Shown piece by piece: positions 51,630-60,196 of a DNA stretch of 64,000 nt. Made by a program: the position numbers and the translations under genes. The stretch is from Mycobacterium sp. IS-836 (GTDB lineage: Bacteria > Actinomycetota > Actinomycetes > Mycobacteriales > Mycobacteriaceae). The stretch covers positions 124,001-188,000 of the forward strand of contig NZ_MBEU01000004.1 in the NCBI RefSeq assembly GCF_001954275.1, given 5' to 3'. Every line of letters starts with the position of its first letter. Position 1 is the stretch's first letter. The notes beneath the pieces were generated by a model. It worked only from the letters and a program-made list of their open reading frames with translations, searched no databases and was not told where the DNA came from.

Positions 51630-52670
51630 ATGCACGGGTCCGCTTCCGGCCGGGTGGCTCACCTGGTGGATCGGCATCCCACCGTGTCGCCCGAGCGGCT
51701 GATCGCCCAATTGCGGCCGCCCCCAACGTTCGCCGACGTGAGCTTCGCGACATACCGCCCGGATCCGGCGGAACCCACCCAGGCGGCCGCCGTCGTGGCC
51801 TGCCGGGATTTCTGCGGGGAGGCGGTGCGGCGCCGGGCCGGCCGCCGAAAGTTGTTCGGCAGGCGGGCGGTATTGCCCGGCGTCGGGCTGTATCTGGACG
51901 GCGGTTTCGGGGTGGGCAAGACTCACCTGCTGGCCTCGGCCTACTACGAGTTGCCGGGCCCCAAGGCGTTCGCGACATTTGGGGAGCTGACCCAGCTGGC
52001 CGGGGTGTTCGGCTTCGCCGAGTGCATCGACCTGCTGTCCGACTACACGGCGGTGTGCATCGACGAGTTCGAACTCGACGACCCGGGCAACACCACCCTG
52101 ATCTCGCGGATGCTCTCGTCGCTGGTCGAGCGGGGTGTGTCGGTGGCCGCCACCTCCAATACCCTGCCCGAGCAACTCGGTGAGGGCCGGTTTGCAGCCC
52201 AGGACTTTCTGCGTGAAATCAACACGCTGGCAAGAATTTTCACCACGGTGCGGATCGAGGGCCCGGACTACCGGCACCGCGATCTGCCCCCGGCGCCGCC
52301 GCCGCTGCCGGACGATCAGGTCGCCGCGCGCGCCGCGGCGGTCGAGGGCGCGACGCTCGACGACTTCGACGCGCTGTGCGCGCACCTGGCGACCATGCAC
52401 CCGTCGCGGTATCTGACCCTGATCGAGGGGGTGACGGCCGTGTTCTTGACGGGCGTGCACGGCATCGACGACCAGAACGTCGCGCTGCGGCTGGTGTCGC
52501 TGACCGATCGCTTGTACGACGCCGGCATCCCGGTGATGGCGTCGGGGGCGAAGCTGGACACCATCTTCAGCGAGGAGATGCTGGCCGGCGGGTACCGGAA
52601 GAAGTATTTGCGGGCCACGTCACGGCTGTTGGCGCTGACCGCCGCCGTCAACGCACCTCGCGGGTCATGA
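51630..52670 (+). CDS. AFG1/ZapE-like ATPase (Rv2670c-like)
   Basis: 346 aa AAA-type ATPase. Walker [13 protein letters not shown] (about 89-98), Walker B AVCIDEFELDD (about 139-149), sensor region AATSNTLPEQLG, and R-finger segment near NTLARIF. AFG1/ZapE members act in cell division or quality control of membrane proteins. ATG 51630 preferred to ATG 51594, which overlaps the divergent reductase start. Overlaps the GNAT gene 3' end by 23 bp. Confidence 0.85.
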   Translation: MHGSASGRVAHLVDRHPTVSPERLIAQLRPPPTFADVSFATYRPDPAEPTQAAAVVACRDFCGEAVRRRAGRRKLFGRRAVLPGVGLYLDGGFGVGKTHLLASAYYELPGPKAFATFGELTQLAGVFGFAECIDLLSDYTAVCIDEFELDDPGNTTLISRMLSSLVERGVSVAATSNTLPEQLGEGRFAAQDFLREINTLARIFTTVRIEGPDYRHRDLPPAPPPLPDDQVAARAAAVEGATLDDFDALCAHLATMHPSRYLTLIEGVTAVFLTGVHGIDDQNVALRLVSLTDRLYDAGIPVMASGAKLDTIFSEEMLAGGYRKKYLRATSRLLALTAAVNAPRGS

Positions 52671-53157
52671 CGAAGTCGTCCTCGGTGGCGTCGCCCACCT
52701 GAAACGTCCTGGTGCCGCTGACGTCGAAACCGCTCCTGGCGTAAAAGCGTTGTGCGCGTTGGTTTTTCTGGTTGACGCCGAGCCAGACGCGGCGCACGCC
52801 CCAGTCGGCGGCCAGGGCCAGCGCGCGCTCCATCAGCGCCGTCGCGACCCCGGTGCCGTGCAGCTCCGGCAGGACGTAGAGCTTCGACAGCTCGGCGGCC
52901 GCAACGGCGCGAACGAGCATGGCGTACCCGATGATTCGGCCGTTCCGCGCTGCGGTGAGTACGGCATGTTGCGGGTCGGCCAGGTATTCCGCGAAGCGGT
53001 CGGCCGACAGGTGGGCGTCGATGAACGACGCGATGTTCTCCGGCGCCAGCGACGGCGGGCACGCCAGCGGGAAGGTGCGCGCGGCGACCGCGGCCAGCTC
53101 GTCGGCGTCGACGCAATCCGTCGTGGCGAGGTGAACCTCGAGCGTCAGAGGTTCCAC
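52648..53157 (-). CDS. GNAT-family acetyltransferase (Rv2669-like)
   Basis: 169 aa. Acetyl-CoA motif A LPELHGTGVATALMERAL (pyrophosphate loop HGTGVA), with motif B WLGVNQKNQRAQRFYARSGF. GTG 53157 is taken, 13 bp inside the end of the upstream gene, so the two are probably coupled. Target unknown. Confidence 0.83.
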   Translation of the reverse strand: MEPLTLEVHLATTDCVDADELAAVAARTFPLACPPSLAPENIASFIDAHLSADRFAEYLADPQHAVLTAARNGRIIGYAMLVRAVAAAELSKLYVLPELHGTGVATALMERALALAADWGVRRVWLGVNQKNQRAQRFYARSGFDVSGTRTFQVGDATEDDFVMTREVR

Positions 53158-53672
53158 TGCGCGAGATGCTGGCCCGTCTTCTTGTCCAGCAGTACGACAT
53201 TGGAGACCGGATCCCGGTAGGCGTCCCAGTACACCCCGCCCCGGACGATCGCCCCGTTGGGCGCATTCGTGAGCACGTTGTCCAGCGCGTCGGGTGCGTC
53301 GGTCGCACGCGGCTTGTAGGCGTCGGCGAATGGAGTCACCCCGTCGAAGCTGAACACGGTCGCCAAGATGAACGGGTTGGGCACCCGGATCGCGCGGACC
53401 GTCACATCCGCCCGGTTGGGGGTGCTGCCGGGGAAGCTTTTGATCGGAACGCCGCTGCGCGTGTAGCCGAATCCGGGCGGCGGGTCGCAGGGGGCCACGC
53501 TGCTGACGGTGACGTCGGCGATGTAGGTGTCGGTGGCCACCCGCAGCGTGTCGCCGATGTGTCCGATCGGTGCGTCTTGAGCCCGCGCGGGCGGAGCCGC
53601 AAACCCGACGGCGGTCACGCTCGCGGCGGCAACCAGGAAGGCGGACAGGGCGATCAGCCAGCGATGCATCAT
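53145..53672 (-). CDS. Secreted protein (Rv2668-like)
   Basis: 175 aa with a signal peptide (LIALSAFLVAAASVTAVGFAAPPARAQD) cut after ARA. Mature domain starts IGHIGDTLRVATDTYIADVTVSSV, similar in style to MPT63-type immunoglobulin-like secreted proteins, but I am not certain of the family. Two residues before Pro-rich GFGY a single Cys. Precedes the GNAT gene and follows clpC2 on the same strand. Confidence 0.72.
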   Translation of the reverse strand: MMHRWLIALSAFLVAAASVTAVGFAAPPARAQDAPIGHIGDTLRVATDTYIADVTVSSVAPCDPPPGFGYTRSGVPIKSFPGSTPNRADVTVRAIRVPNPFILATVFSFDGVTPFADAYKPRATDAPDALDNVLTNAPNGAIVRGGVYWDAYRDPVSNVVLLDKKTGQHLAQWNL

Positions 53673-53690
53673 CGCATGATTGCACAGGCG

Positions 53691-54428
53691 CTATGCAGAA
53701 GGGGAGGGGTGCTTCCCGCTGGCCAGTGCTTCGAGCGCCGCCGCGGCATCGTCATCAACCCGTTCCTTGTCGACGCCGGCGGAGTGCAGCGGTCCCGCCC
53801 CGTCCTCGAGTTCGAGCAGGGCCATCAGCATGTGTTCGGTGCCAATGTAGTTGTGGCCCAGCCGAAGTGCCTCGCGGAAGGTCAGCTCCAGCACCTTGCG
53901 CGCCGGGCCGCTGAACGGGATGAGTTTGGGAGGCTCTCCGGTGGACGGGGGAAGGGTTATGGCGGCCCGGAGCGCCTTGACGTCGACCTGTTGCCGTTGC
54001 AGCAGCTGCGTGGCCAATGCGGCCGGATCGTCCAGCACGCCGAGCAGCAGATGGTCGGGGGTGATCTCGGCGTTGGCCGCCTGATGCGCGGCGTTCTGGG
54101 CCGCGACGACGGCGTTGCGGGCCCGCGGCGTGAAGCGCCCGAAACCCTGTTCGGGATCAAGGGTGGTGGCCTCGGGCCGAGGAACGAATCGTTTCTGCGC
54201 GGCCTGTTTGGTGACGCCCATGCTCTTGCCGATGTCCGTCCAGGAGGCCCCCGATCGGCGCGCCTGGTCGACGAAGTGCCCGATCAAGTGGTCGGCGACC
54301 TCACCCAGATGCTCGGCCGCCAGAACGGCGTCGGCGAGTTGATCAAGCGCGTCGGTGTGCACCTGCTTGATCGCGTTGATCATCTCGTCGAGGCGCACGG
54401 GATAGGCGATCGGCGTGGAATCGGGCAT
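53691..54428 (-). CDS. clpC2: ClpC2, Clp repeat protein with HTH-like segment
   Basis: 245 aa without AAA domains. N-terminal part holds a DNA-binding-like helix-turn-helix (ASWTDIGKSMGVTKQAAQKRF, about 61-81); C-terminal part is a Clp_N double repeat (FTPRARNAVVAAQ ... ITPDHLLLGVL; FREALRLGHNYIGTEHMLMALL) like the ClpC1 N domain. In mycobacteria it has been reported to bind ClpC1-targeting cyclic peptides such as cyclomarin and protect the protease. Two palindromes immediately upstream suggest autoregulation. Counterpart of Rv2667. Confidence 0.9.
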   Translation of the reverse strand: MPDSTPIAYPVRLDEMINAIKQVHTDALDQLADAVLAAEHLGEVADHLIGHFVDQARRSGASWTDIGKSMGVTKQAAQKRFVPRPEATTLDPEQGFGRFTPRARNAVVAAQNAAHQAANAEITPDHLLLGVLDDPAALATQLLQRQQVDVKALRAAITLPPSTGEPPKLIPFSGPARKVLELTFREALRLGHNYIGTEHMLMALLELEDGAGPLHSAGVDKERVDDDAAAALEALASGKHPSPSA

Positions 54429-54431
54429 ATC

Positions 54432-54477
54432 GTCAACGGTAGGTTGACGACCCGGGTGATGTCAACCCAGGGTTGAC
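54432..54477 (-). promoter_or_regulatory. Tandem palindromic operators upstream of clpC2
   Basis: Two perfect 6-5-6 palindromes, gtcaac-N5-gttgac, at 54432-54448 and 54461-54477, centre distance 29 bp. The first begins 4 bp before the clpC2 ATG. The most likely ligand is the HTH part of ClpC2 itself (inference). The second is 60 bp before the divergent DUF732 gene, which could share control. Confidence 0.75.
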
Positions 54478-54536
54478 GGTTAATGCTTTGTTACACGTAG
54501 TGCGGCCCGCTACCTGCGCTGACACAATGCTGACTC

Positions 54537-54878
54537 ATGAAACTACTTCTGACCCTGGCAGGTTTTGCTGCCGTGATCGGCCTGGCCGCGCCCGCGCACG
54601 CCGATAGCACCGACGACGCATTCATTGCCTCGCTCAAAGCCGCCGGCATCACCTATTCCGACTCCGATGCCGCGGTCGGGGCGGGCAAATGGGTGTGCGA
54701 CAAGGTAAACGGGGGCACCGACGTGTCGACTGTCGTCAAGACGCTCGCAACCAAGAACGCCTCGCTGAACCCGGACAAAGCCGCTAAGTTCGCGGCCATC
54801 GCCCAGACCACGTACTGCCCGGACACCGCATCGGACAGCAGCTCGAGCCCGAGCTCTGACACCCCCGCGCCGTCGTAG
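54537..54878 (+). CDS. Secreted DUF732 protein
   Basis: 113 aa. Signal peptide cut after AHA (about 22), DUF732 core DDAFIASLKAAGITYSDSDAAVGAGKWVCDKV with second Cys in QTTYCPDT, then a Ser/Pro-rich tail. Related to the gene at 55586 and 20304. Divergent from clpC2 with shared operators. Unknown function. Confidence 0.82.
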   Translation: MKLLLTLAGFAAVIGLAAPAHADSTDDAFIASLKAAGITYSDSDAAVGAGKWVCDKVNGGTDVSTVVKTLATKNASLNPDKAAKFAAIAQTTYCPDTASDSSSSPSSDTPAPS

Positions 54879-54881
54879 GAG

Positions 54882-55499
54882 TCAATCTTCGGCCGGCGCC
54901 GCCTCGCCCTGGTCGGGTTGCGTGGTTGGCCCGCGGCGGCCGCCGGGCGGCCGGCCGAGTTCCAGCGGCCCCAGCCCGGGAATGGTGCGCGGGGGCGTCG
55001 GCACCGATCGTTGCTTCCGCCAGTGGCCTGCCCGCGAGAGCCGCCAGTCGGCCGCCCATCTCCACTCGTAGACCTCGGGCGTGCTCAGATTCCACGCCAG
55101 CGCCGCCATCCTCAGGCCGGTGCCGCGGGCTTCCATCCACGAGGCGATCACCCAGACCCTGTCGAGGTCCTCGTCGGGAATTTCAAAACCCCACGACAGT
55201 TCTTCGTCGTCGCAACCCATCGAGGGGCGTATCGCGGGTTTCGGCGTCGAGACGTCGAACCGATTGCCGTCCGCTTCGAGGTCGAGCCCCACTTCGTAAC
55301 GCACGGTTGGCCCCGCCATCCGCAGCCTCACCTCCAGCCGGGCCTGGCCCCGGCGGCGCGGTGTGAGCCGATCGATAACCATCACGACGCCTTTGGCGCG
55401 CGGGTTTTTGTGCTGTGCCCGTAGCCGATTCGCGAGGGCAATGAGCCCGAGCACAGCGATGATGCCGACAAAGACGTCGAGAACGATGAGGGCCGCCAC
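54882..55499 (-). CDS. Hypothetical protein with N-terminal membrane anchor
   Basis: 205 aa, not recognised. One N-terminal helix (LIVLDVFVGIIAVLGLIALANRL), a basic stretch RAQHKNPRAKG, then a beta-rich soluble domain (RLEVRLRMAGPTVRYEVGLDLEADGN) with Trp-rich segment YEWRWAADWRLSRAGHWR, and a Pro/Gly-rich tail. GTG start at 55499. Convergent with the DUF732 gene at 54537, 3 bp apart. Confidence 0.6.
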   Translation of the reverse strand: MAALIVLDVFVGIIAVLGLIALANRLRAQHKNPRAKGVVMVIDRLTPRRRGQARLEVRLRMAGPTVRYEVGLDLEADGNRFDVSTPKPAIRPSMGCDDEELSWGFEIPDEDLDRVWVIASWMEARGTGLRMAALAWNLSTPEVYEWRWAADWRLSRAGHWRKQRSVPTPPRTIPGLGPLELGRPPGGRRGPTTQPDQGEAAPAED

Positions 55500-55585
55500 G
55501 TCGTCCTAGATAACACCATCCGCCCACGGGCCCGGCATTCGCCCGGGATGCACACCGGCGTGGCCTCTGTCAGAATCGGGGAGCT

Positions 55586-55936
55586 ATGAGACGTCTGCCG
55601 ATGCTGTTCAGCGTCGCCACCATGATCGCCCTGGCCGCGCCGGCGCATGCGGACAACACGGTCAATGGCAACGATCAAGCCTTTCTCGCCGCGCTCAACC
55701 AAGCCGGGCTGACCTATCAAGATCCCGACCGCGCGGTGGCGGCCGGCAAAAAGGTGTGCGATCTGGTCAACGGGGGAATGGCCGCCGTGGACGTCGTCAA
55801 GAACCTGGAGCAATACAACCCCGGGTTCGCGGGCGACGGTGCGGCGAAGTTCACGGGCATCGCGGCGGAGGCGTACTGCCCCGCCGCCCTCGCCCGCGCG
55901 CGTCAGGACGCATCGCTCGCGGCCTTGGGGCGCTGA
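55586..55936 (+). CDS. Secreted DUF732 protein
   Basis: 116 aa. Signal peptide cut after AHA (about 22). Core DQAFLAALNQAGLTYQDPDRAVAAGKKVCDLV and AEAYCPAA, so two conserved Cys. Very like the genes at 20304 and 54537. The following CtaG-like gene starts 20 bp downstream. Confidence 0.82.
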   Translation: MRRLPMLFSVATMIALAAPAHADNTVNGNDQAFLAALNQAGLTYQDPDRAVAAGKKVCDLVNGGMAAVDVVKNLEQYNPGFAGDGAAKFTGIAAEAYCPAALARARQDASLAALGR

Positions 55937-55956
55937 CGGGCGTCCATCCTGGACCA

Positions 55957-56874
55957 TTGACCGGGGCCGCCGTGGTGGCGACCGGGCACCTAGACCTGGT
56001 CTCCCTGTCGGTGATCGTGCTGCTGGTCGGTGCCTATGGGTGGTGCTACCGGCATAACCGGGAAGCGGAGCGGGCGGCCGGATCCGCGCAGGCCACATGC
56101 TTCGCCGTCGGCGCGCTGCTCTGGGTGCTGGCCACTTCGAGCGTGATCGGCGCCTACGCCTACGTTCTGTTCTGGATGCGGGCGCTGCAGGTGCTGCTGT
56201 TGCTCTACGTCGTCCCGTTCTTCATCGCGCAAGCCAAACCGGTGACCGTTGTCCGCAACGCGCTGACGGCCGCCGGCCGCGGCCTCGTCGACCGGCTGTT
56301 GGCGAGCCGGCCCGCCCGGGTGCTCGCACACCCGTTGGCCACGTCGGTCGCAATGCTGGCCTCGCCGTGGCTGCTCTACCTGACGCCCTGGTATACGGCG
56401 GCACTCGAGAGCGAATGGATCGGCGCGCCGACTCGGATCCTTCTGGTAGCCATAGGTTTTGGGTATTTCTACGCCAGACTGCAAGCGGACCCCGTTCCGC
56501 GTAGGTATTCCCAGGCGATTTCGTTGCTGATCACCGTCGCCGAGACGCTTGGCGACGGGCTCTTGGGGCTCGTGATTTGGCAGGGCTCGCTGATCGCCGA
56601 GGCGTATTACGCTGGGCTGCACCGCTCCTGGGGCCCGGATCAACGGTTGGATCAGACCATTGGCGCGGGTGTCTTGTGGATCCTCGGCGACGTTGTCGGG
56701 GTGCCCTTCGTACTGCTGTTGATGCGCGCGTTGTCCCGCGACGAGAAAGCACACGCGGTGCGGGTCGACGCCGAACTGGACTCGGCGGAGGCGGCCGGGG
56801 ACGACGGTGCGGCACGGTCTGGATTGTGGTGGGAGAACGATCCACAGCTGCGGGAGCGATTTCGTCGCGGCTAG
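55957..56874 (+). CDS. CtaG-like polytopic membrane protein
   Basis: About 305 aa with 6-7 transmembrane helices: first LVSLSVIVLLVGAYGWCYRH, then VGALLWVLATSSVIGAY, ALQVLLLLYVVPFFIAQAKPV, and LLITVAETLGDGLLGLVIW. Pattern resembles the caa3_CtaG cytochrome oxidase assembly family, but no copper motif was verified. The start is uncertain: TTG 55957 or GTGs at 55972/55975. Hydrophilic, acidic C terminus. Confidence 0.65.
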   Translation: MTGAAVVATGHLDLVSLSVIVLLVGAYGWCYRHNREAERAAGSAQATCFAVGALLWVLATSSVIGAYAYVLFWMRALQVLLLLYVVPFFIAQAKPVTVVRNALTAAGRGLVDRLLASRPARVLAHPLATSVAMLASPWLLYLTPWYTAALESEWIGAPTRILLVAIGFGYFYARLQADPVPRRYSQAISLLITVAETLGDGLLGLVIWQGSLIAEAYYAGLHRSWGPDQRLDQTIGAGVLWILGDVVGVPFVLLLMRALSRDEKAHAVRVDAELDSAEAAGDDGAARSGLWWENDPQLRERFRRG

Positions 56875-56917
56875 CGGTACGCCGTAAATGGCTGTGGCGC
56901 AGTCCTTTACATGGCTC

Positions 56918-56949
56918 GATGCGGGGGCCCGGGCGGGCCCCCGCATCGA
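56918..56949. terminator. Strong hairpin between convergent CtaG-like and DUF732 genes
   Basis: Perfect 14-bp GC-rich stem (56918-56931 with 56936-56949), 4-nt loop, between stops at 56874 and 56962. Suited to ending both transcripts. Confidence 0.8.
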
Positions 56950-56961
56950 CGGTGGTGGCTG

Positions 56962-57297
56962 TTAGGTCGAGGTGACGTATTGCGGGCAGTAGGCCGAGGC
57001 GGCGTCGACGGCGAACGTCTTGGCGCCCTTGGCGCTCAGGCCGGTGGACTGGGCCACGGCGCTGATGACCTCCTGGCTCGAGTGGCCGTTGTCGAGGGCT
57101 TTGCACACTGCGTGGCCGTCGCTGATGGCGCGTGCCGCGGTGGGCGGCGTGATCCCGTCGGCCTGCAGCTGCGCGAGGAAGGCGTCGTCGACGGTGCTGG
57201 CGCCTGCGGTGCCGGCGAAGCCGAGCGCGGCGAGGCCGAGAGCGGCGGCGGTCAGGGTGGCGCGGGCTGCGGGGGCTGCGAAACGGCGAGTGAACAT
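56962..57297 (-). CDS. Secreted DUF732 protein
   Basis: 111 aa. Signal peptide [16 protein letters not shown]; mature [36 protein letters not shown] with second Cys in SAYCPQY. More divergent than the three DUF732 proteins at 20304, 54537 and 55586. aaggagtacc lies just before the ATG. Unknown function. Confidence 0.82.
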   Translation of the reverse strand: MFTRRFAAPAARATLTAAALGLAALGFAGTAGASTVDDAFLAQLQADGITPPTAARAISDGHAVCKALDNGHSSQEVISAVAQSTGLSAKGAKTFAVDAASAYCPQYVTST

Positions 57298-57667
57298 CGG
57301 GGTACTCCTTGTGCTGATGTGTGTTGTGGGGGGCGCTGTTTTGCGTTGACAACAGAATCGGCACAGGGCCTTTATGGTTTCTCAATAAATTCTTGACGGA
57401 CCCGGTACGAGGCGTCGTACCAGGTCAACCGCGGTCGACGCGTTTCCGCGCCGTGAACCACTTGTATCTCAATAGTGACTACTGCATCTGTAGTCACGTT
57501 TGCACCGTTGATAACATGAAACGGCTGGCGTCTCCGGCCCGCACCGATCATGCCGGCGACCGCCTTGTCGCTCGCGCGGCAAACGCAGATGGCCAATACG
57601 ACCCGCTACACAACTCTTATAGGGGCGGTTGACTGCGTCCGGGATTCAATACCGAAACGGGAGAAAA
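57298..57667. other. 370-bp divergent intergenic region with a hairpin
   Basis: Separates the minus-strand DUF732 gene from the small gene at 57668. A perfect 8-bp inverted repeat (gtgactac/gtagtcac, 57475-57497, 7-nt loop) stands in AT-richer DNA and could be an operator. Overlapping ORFs on both strands lack start signals and were not accepted. Confidence 0.45.
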
Positions 57668-57919
57668 GTGGATAGCACTACCGAATTGATCATGCTCGCG
57701 GAAGGCGTTGTCCGGGGGAACAATATCGACCCCGGCCGATTGTGCAGGGCTGCCATCGCCGTCGCGGACAATCCGCCGGAGGACCCGGAGCTGGCCCGCT
57801 TCGCCGATCTCCTGATCGATGCATCGTTTGGATGGGCTCGGTTCAATGGCTCGCGGCTGAGATTGGCGACCGCCGTCCGCGCCTACGCGCTCGCGGCGTC
57901 ACTAACGGTCGCCGACTAA
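57668..57919 (+). CDS. Small hypothetical protein
   Basis: 83 aa, all-helical by eye: STTELIMLAEGVVRGN, PGRLCRAAIAVADNP, ELARFADLLIDASFGWARF, LRLATAVRAYALAAS. GTG 57668 with gggag 8 nt upstream; an in-frame TTG at 57629 is possible. No signal peptide. Not recognised. Confidence 0.5.
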   Translation: MDSTTELIMLAEGVVRGNNIDPGRLCRAAIAVADNPPEDPELARFADLLIDASFGWARFNGSRLRLATAVRAYALAASLTVAD

Positions 57920-57928
57920 CTTCGGGCG

Positions 57929-58204
57929 TTACCGCCAGCCGGCCGGTAGGTCGATGACGTGATTGGGGCAGAGGTCGTGGGCGGCCTCGGACATGACAAC
58001 CCGTGCGGTCTCGGCCGACATCTTCGCACGCAACAGCATGAAGGCGTATTCGGCTGGCGCATAACCCAATTGAGCGCCCTCCGGATCGTCCATCAGCTGG
58101 CATGCCTCCTTCTCCTGGTCGCTATCGCCCTGGGCGACGCCGGCGCAAAACAATGACACGAGGCCGACGAGCCCGCCGGCGACAATTTTCGTTGTGATCC
58201 CCAC
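57929..58204 (-). CDS. Secreted small protein, DUF732-like
   Basis: 91 aa with signal peptide (KIVAGGLVGLVSLFCAGVAQGD). Mature part EACQLMDDPEGAQLGYAPAEYAFMLLR and HDLCPNH keep the two-Cys spacing of DUF732, with the spacer shorter. Convergent, 9 bp, with the preceding small gene. Confidence 0.7.
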   Translation of the reverse strand: MGITTKIVAGGLVGLVSLFCAGVAQGDSDQEKEACQLMDDPEGAQLGYAPAEYAFMLLRAKMSAETARVVMSEAAHDLCPNHVIDLPAGWR

Positions 58205-58375
58205 TGTGCCCTCTGCTTTACGACGGGATTCCGTGCACCAACCAGTTAATCGGACGCTTCGCGGATGTCAACCGCGCTTGCCTTCCGGGCGCCCTTGTCC
58301 AACAACGCTTCTCATCGGCGCGGCGACCCCCAAATGGCCGTTTACCTCGAGGATTCTCGGCGATACTATGCGTGA

Positions 58376-58684
58376 ATGCGATTCACCAATGTCGCCGCGG
58401 CGGCCGGCATCGTTATCGCCGTCCTGTTAATCGTCCCGGTCGTGTTAATGGGGGCGCCGTCTGCCCGGGCTGATATCAGCGGTTACCGGCGTTGCATCGG
58501 AACCATTACGGAAATCCCCCTGAGCGAACCCAACCCACAAAGTCAGCAGCTCGCCGGGCTTGTCGCGATGGATCTCAAAGCCGGTGTTTCCCCTGCCGCG
58601 GAAGCTCGGAAATTGGAGCAGACCGGATTCGACTCGCGCGTCGCCAACGGGGTCGTGCAATGTGTCATACAGGAGAACCCGTAG
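58376..58684 (+). CDS. Secreted small hypothetical protein
   Basis: 102 aa with signal peptide (GIVIAVLLIVPVVLMGAPSARAD). Mature ~65 residues have Cys in YRRCIGTI and VVQCVIQ, and VAMDLKAGVSPAAEARKLEQTG. Resembles DUF732 proteins in Cys placement, but the family is uncertain. Confidence 0.6.
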   Translation: MRFTNVAAAAGIVIAVLLIVPVVLMGAPSARADISGYRRCIGTITEIPLSEPNPQSQQLAGLVAMDLKAGVSPAAEARKLEQTGFDSRVANGVVQCVIQENP

Positions 58685-58699
58685 GAAACCGGGCGCCCT

Positions 58700-59017
58700 T
58701 CAGTCGTCGATATGGGTCGGCGGGTCAGCGAAGCCGAGACCCGAAGGCTGCTGGCCAGGGCCCATCGGATCGCAACGTCTTTCGGGCACTTGGTAGGAAC
58801 TCATCCCGTTCAGGACCCAGTGGGTCGATACCACGCAACGTTGCCAGGTGCCATCGGGCTGGATGGGTCCATCGCACTTGCTGATAACGGGTCCTCCGTA
58901 CTGGCAGCCGGCGTTGGCCGGCGGCGCTGCGGCCATCAGCCCTCCGGCCATCAGTGCGGCGCCCAGGCCGGCGATGAAAGCGGATTTCCCCCGCGACGTG
59001 ATCGTGAATGCAGTCAT
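58700..59017 (-). CDS. Secreted CDGP-motif protein
   Basis: 105 aa. Signal peptide (GLGAALMAGGLMAAAPPANA). Mature chain GCQYGGPVISKCDGPIQPDGTWQRC with Cys-Asp-Gly-Pro and a fourth Cys in ERRCDPMG: two likely disulfides. Small mycobacterial secreted family sometimes called CDGP-domain proteins. Function unknown. Confidence 0.7.
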   Translation of the reverse strand: MTAFTITSRGKSAFIAGLGAALMAGGLMAAAPPANAGCQYGGPVISKCDGPIQPDGTWQRCVVSTHWVLNGMSSYQVPERRCDPMGPGQQPSGLGFADPPTHIDD

Positions 59018-59075
59018 GGCGTCTCCCTTGGGCTACCGCGACTCGATCATTGCACGGATTCCGCGGCGCGCGTCG

Positions 59076-59981
59076 CTAGCCGGCTAGCCGCTGCAAATGC
59101 GCCATCGCCTTGGCCAGCGAAGCCTCGGCGGGGCGCCCCAGACCGTGAGCGACCGAAGCGTCGACAAGCATCCACAGCGCGGCATACAGCGGAATGCACC
59201 AGGCCAGCTCATCGCTCGCCGCGCGTCCGGGGCGATACCCCTCAAGCAATAGGGAGACCGACGTCGTATCGGCGCGATGCGCAAAGCGCGCGAGGTCCCA
59301 CCGGGGATCCGCAACAACCGCGTCACCCCAATCGATTACGCCGGAGAACCTGTCCACATCGACGAGGATGTGGGAAGCCTTGAGATCGCCGTGACACAGC
59401 GCCCCGACCTCGACGGCGGCCAGCGTCCCGGCGTGAGCGCTGAGTGCGGCCTCCGCGGCGTCAGCCACCGTGGCCGCGATCGAGTAGCTGCCGGCCACGC
59501 GACGAACCTCGCGGCAGATGTTCTGCAGAAAGCCGAGCCAGGAGGTGTGCGTCGGCGAGAAGCCGCCGCTGTCGTTCCACGTCGCCTCCGCCAGCCAGCC
59601 GAAGCCTGGTGGTCGCGTGTCGTGCAAGCGCCGCAGCGCGGCGCCCACCTCGACAATCGCCGGATGCCCGGCCACGACCGGTTCGCCGGGAACGCGGCTC
59701 ATCGCCAGGGCACTCATGCTGTCTTTCGCACTGAGGCGCGCCAGCGCGAGGATCTCCGGAGCGCCACAGCCCGCCTCCGCCCCCCGCGCGCACGCCCACG
59801 CCTCGGCCGCCAACGCGTCATTACCCGTCGACGCCTTCACCACGAATCGACGCCCGCCCGCGTCGACCTCGTAAACCGCGTTGGTGGCGAACGAATCGAC
59901 CCGGATAACGCGGTCGGGCCGACAGCCAAGCTGGCGCGCCATGAAACCCGCGACCGCCCGCTCCAGTTTTTTCGGAGTCAT
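59076..59981 (-). CDS. APH-family phosphotransferase
   Basis: 301 aa kinase-like fold. Brenner motif HGDLKASHILVD (catalytic Asp), metal motif GVIDWGDAVVADPRWDLA, and an N-lobe Lys in RFVVKASTGND. APH/choline-kinase-like enzymes phosphorylate small molecules; aminoglycoside resistance is not implied. ggag upstream of the ATG at 59981. Not part of a visible operon. Confidence 0.8.
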   Translation of the reverse strand: MTPKKLERAVAGFMARQLGCRPDRVIRVDSFATNAVYEVDAGGRRFVVKASTGNDALAAEAWACARGAEAGCGAPEILALARLSAKDSMSALAMSRVPGEPVVAGHPAIVEVGAALRRLHDTRPPGFGWLAEATWNDSGGFSPTHTSWLGFLQNICREVRRVAGSYSIAATVADAAEAALSAHAGTLAAVEVGALCHGDLKASHILVDVDRFSGVIDWGDAVVADPRWDLARFAHRADTTSVSLLLEGYRPGRAASDELAWCIPLYAALWMLVDASVAHGLGRPAEASLAKAMAHLQRLAG

Positions 59982-60064
59982 GATGAATGCATAATTTTGA
60001 TCTTGACCGGAAAACTCGGTTTGAGCTGCAGCATGTTATCAGTTTGTTGACTGCATTAACAGGC

Positions 60065-60091
60065 CGGCGCATTCGTTATTTATATGCGCCG
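60065..60091. promoter_or_regulatory. Inverted repeat upstream of small lipoprotein gene
   Basis: 8-bp arms cggcgcat/atgcgccg around an 11-nt AT-rich loop, about 105 bp before the lipoprotein start in the AT-rich APH-lipoprotein intergenic region. Could be an operator or an attenuator. Confidence 0.4.
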
Positions 60092-60196
60092 ACACTCGGC
60101 CTCAAAACAGCGAAAATGTTCTTCCGCGTTCTGGCCCACGGCGGTAACATCAAACGTTGTTATACAGGTGTTCAACCCGAGATGAAAGGCCATCCG

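Noticed and set aside
53166..54476. 436-codon plus-strand frame opposite Rv2668-like and clpC2 genes
   Set aside because: Shadow; the minus strand carries a signal peptide and Clp repeats.
57321..57632. 103-codon plus-strand frame in the 57.3-57.7 kb gap
   Set aside because: No Shine-Dalgarno, rare codons, no homologue; overlaps an equally open minus-strand frame.
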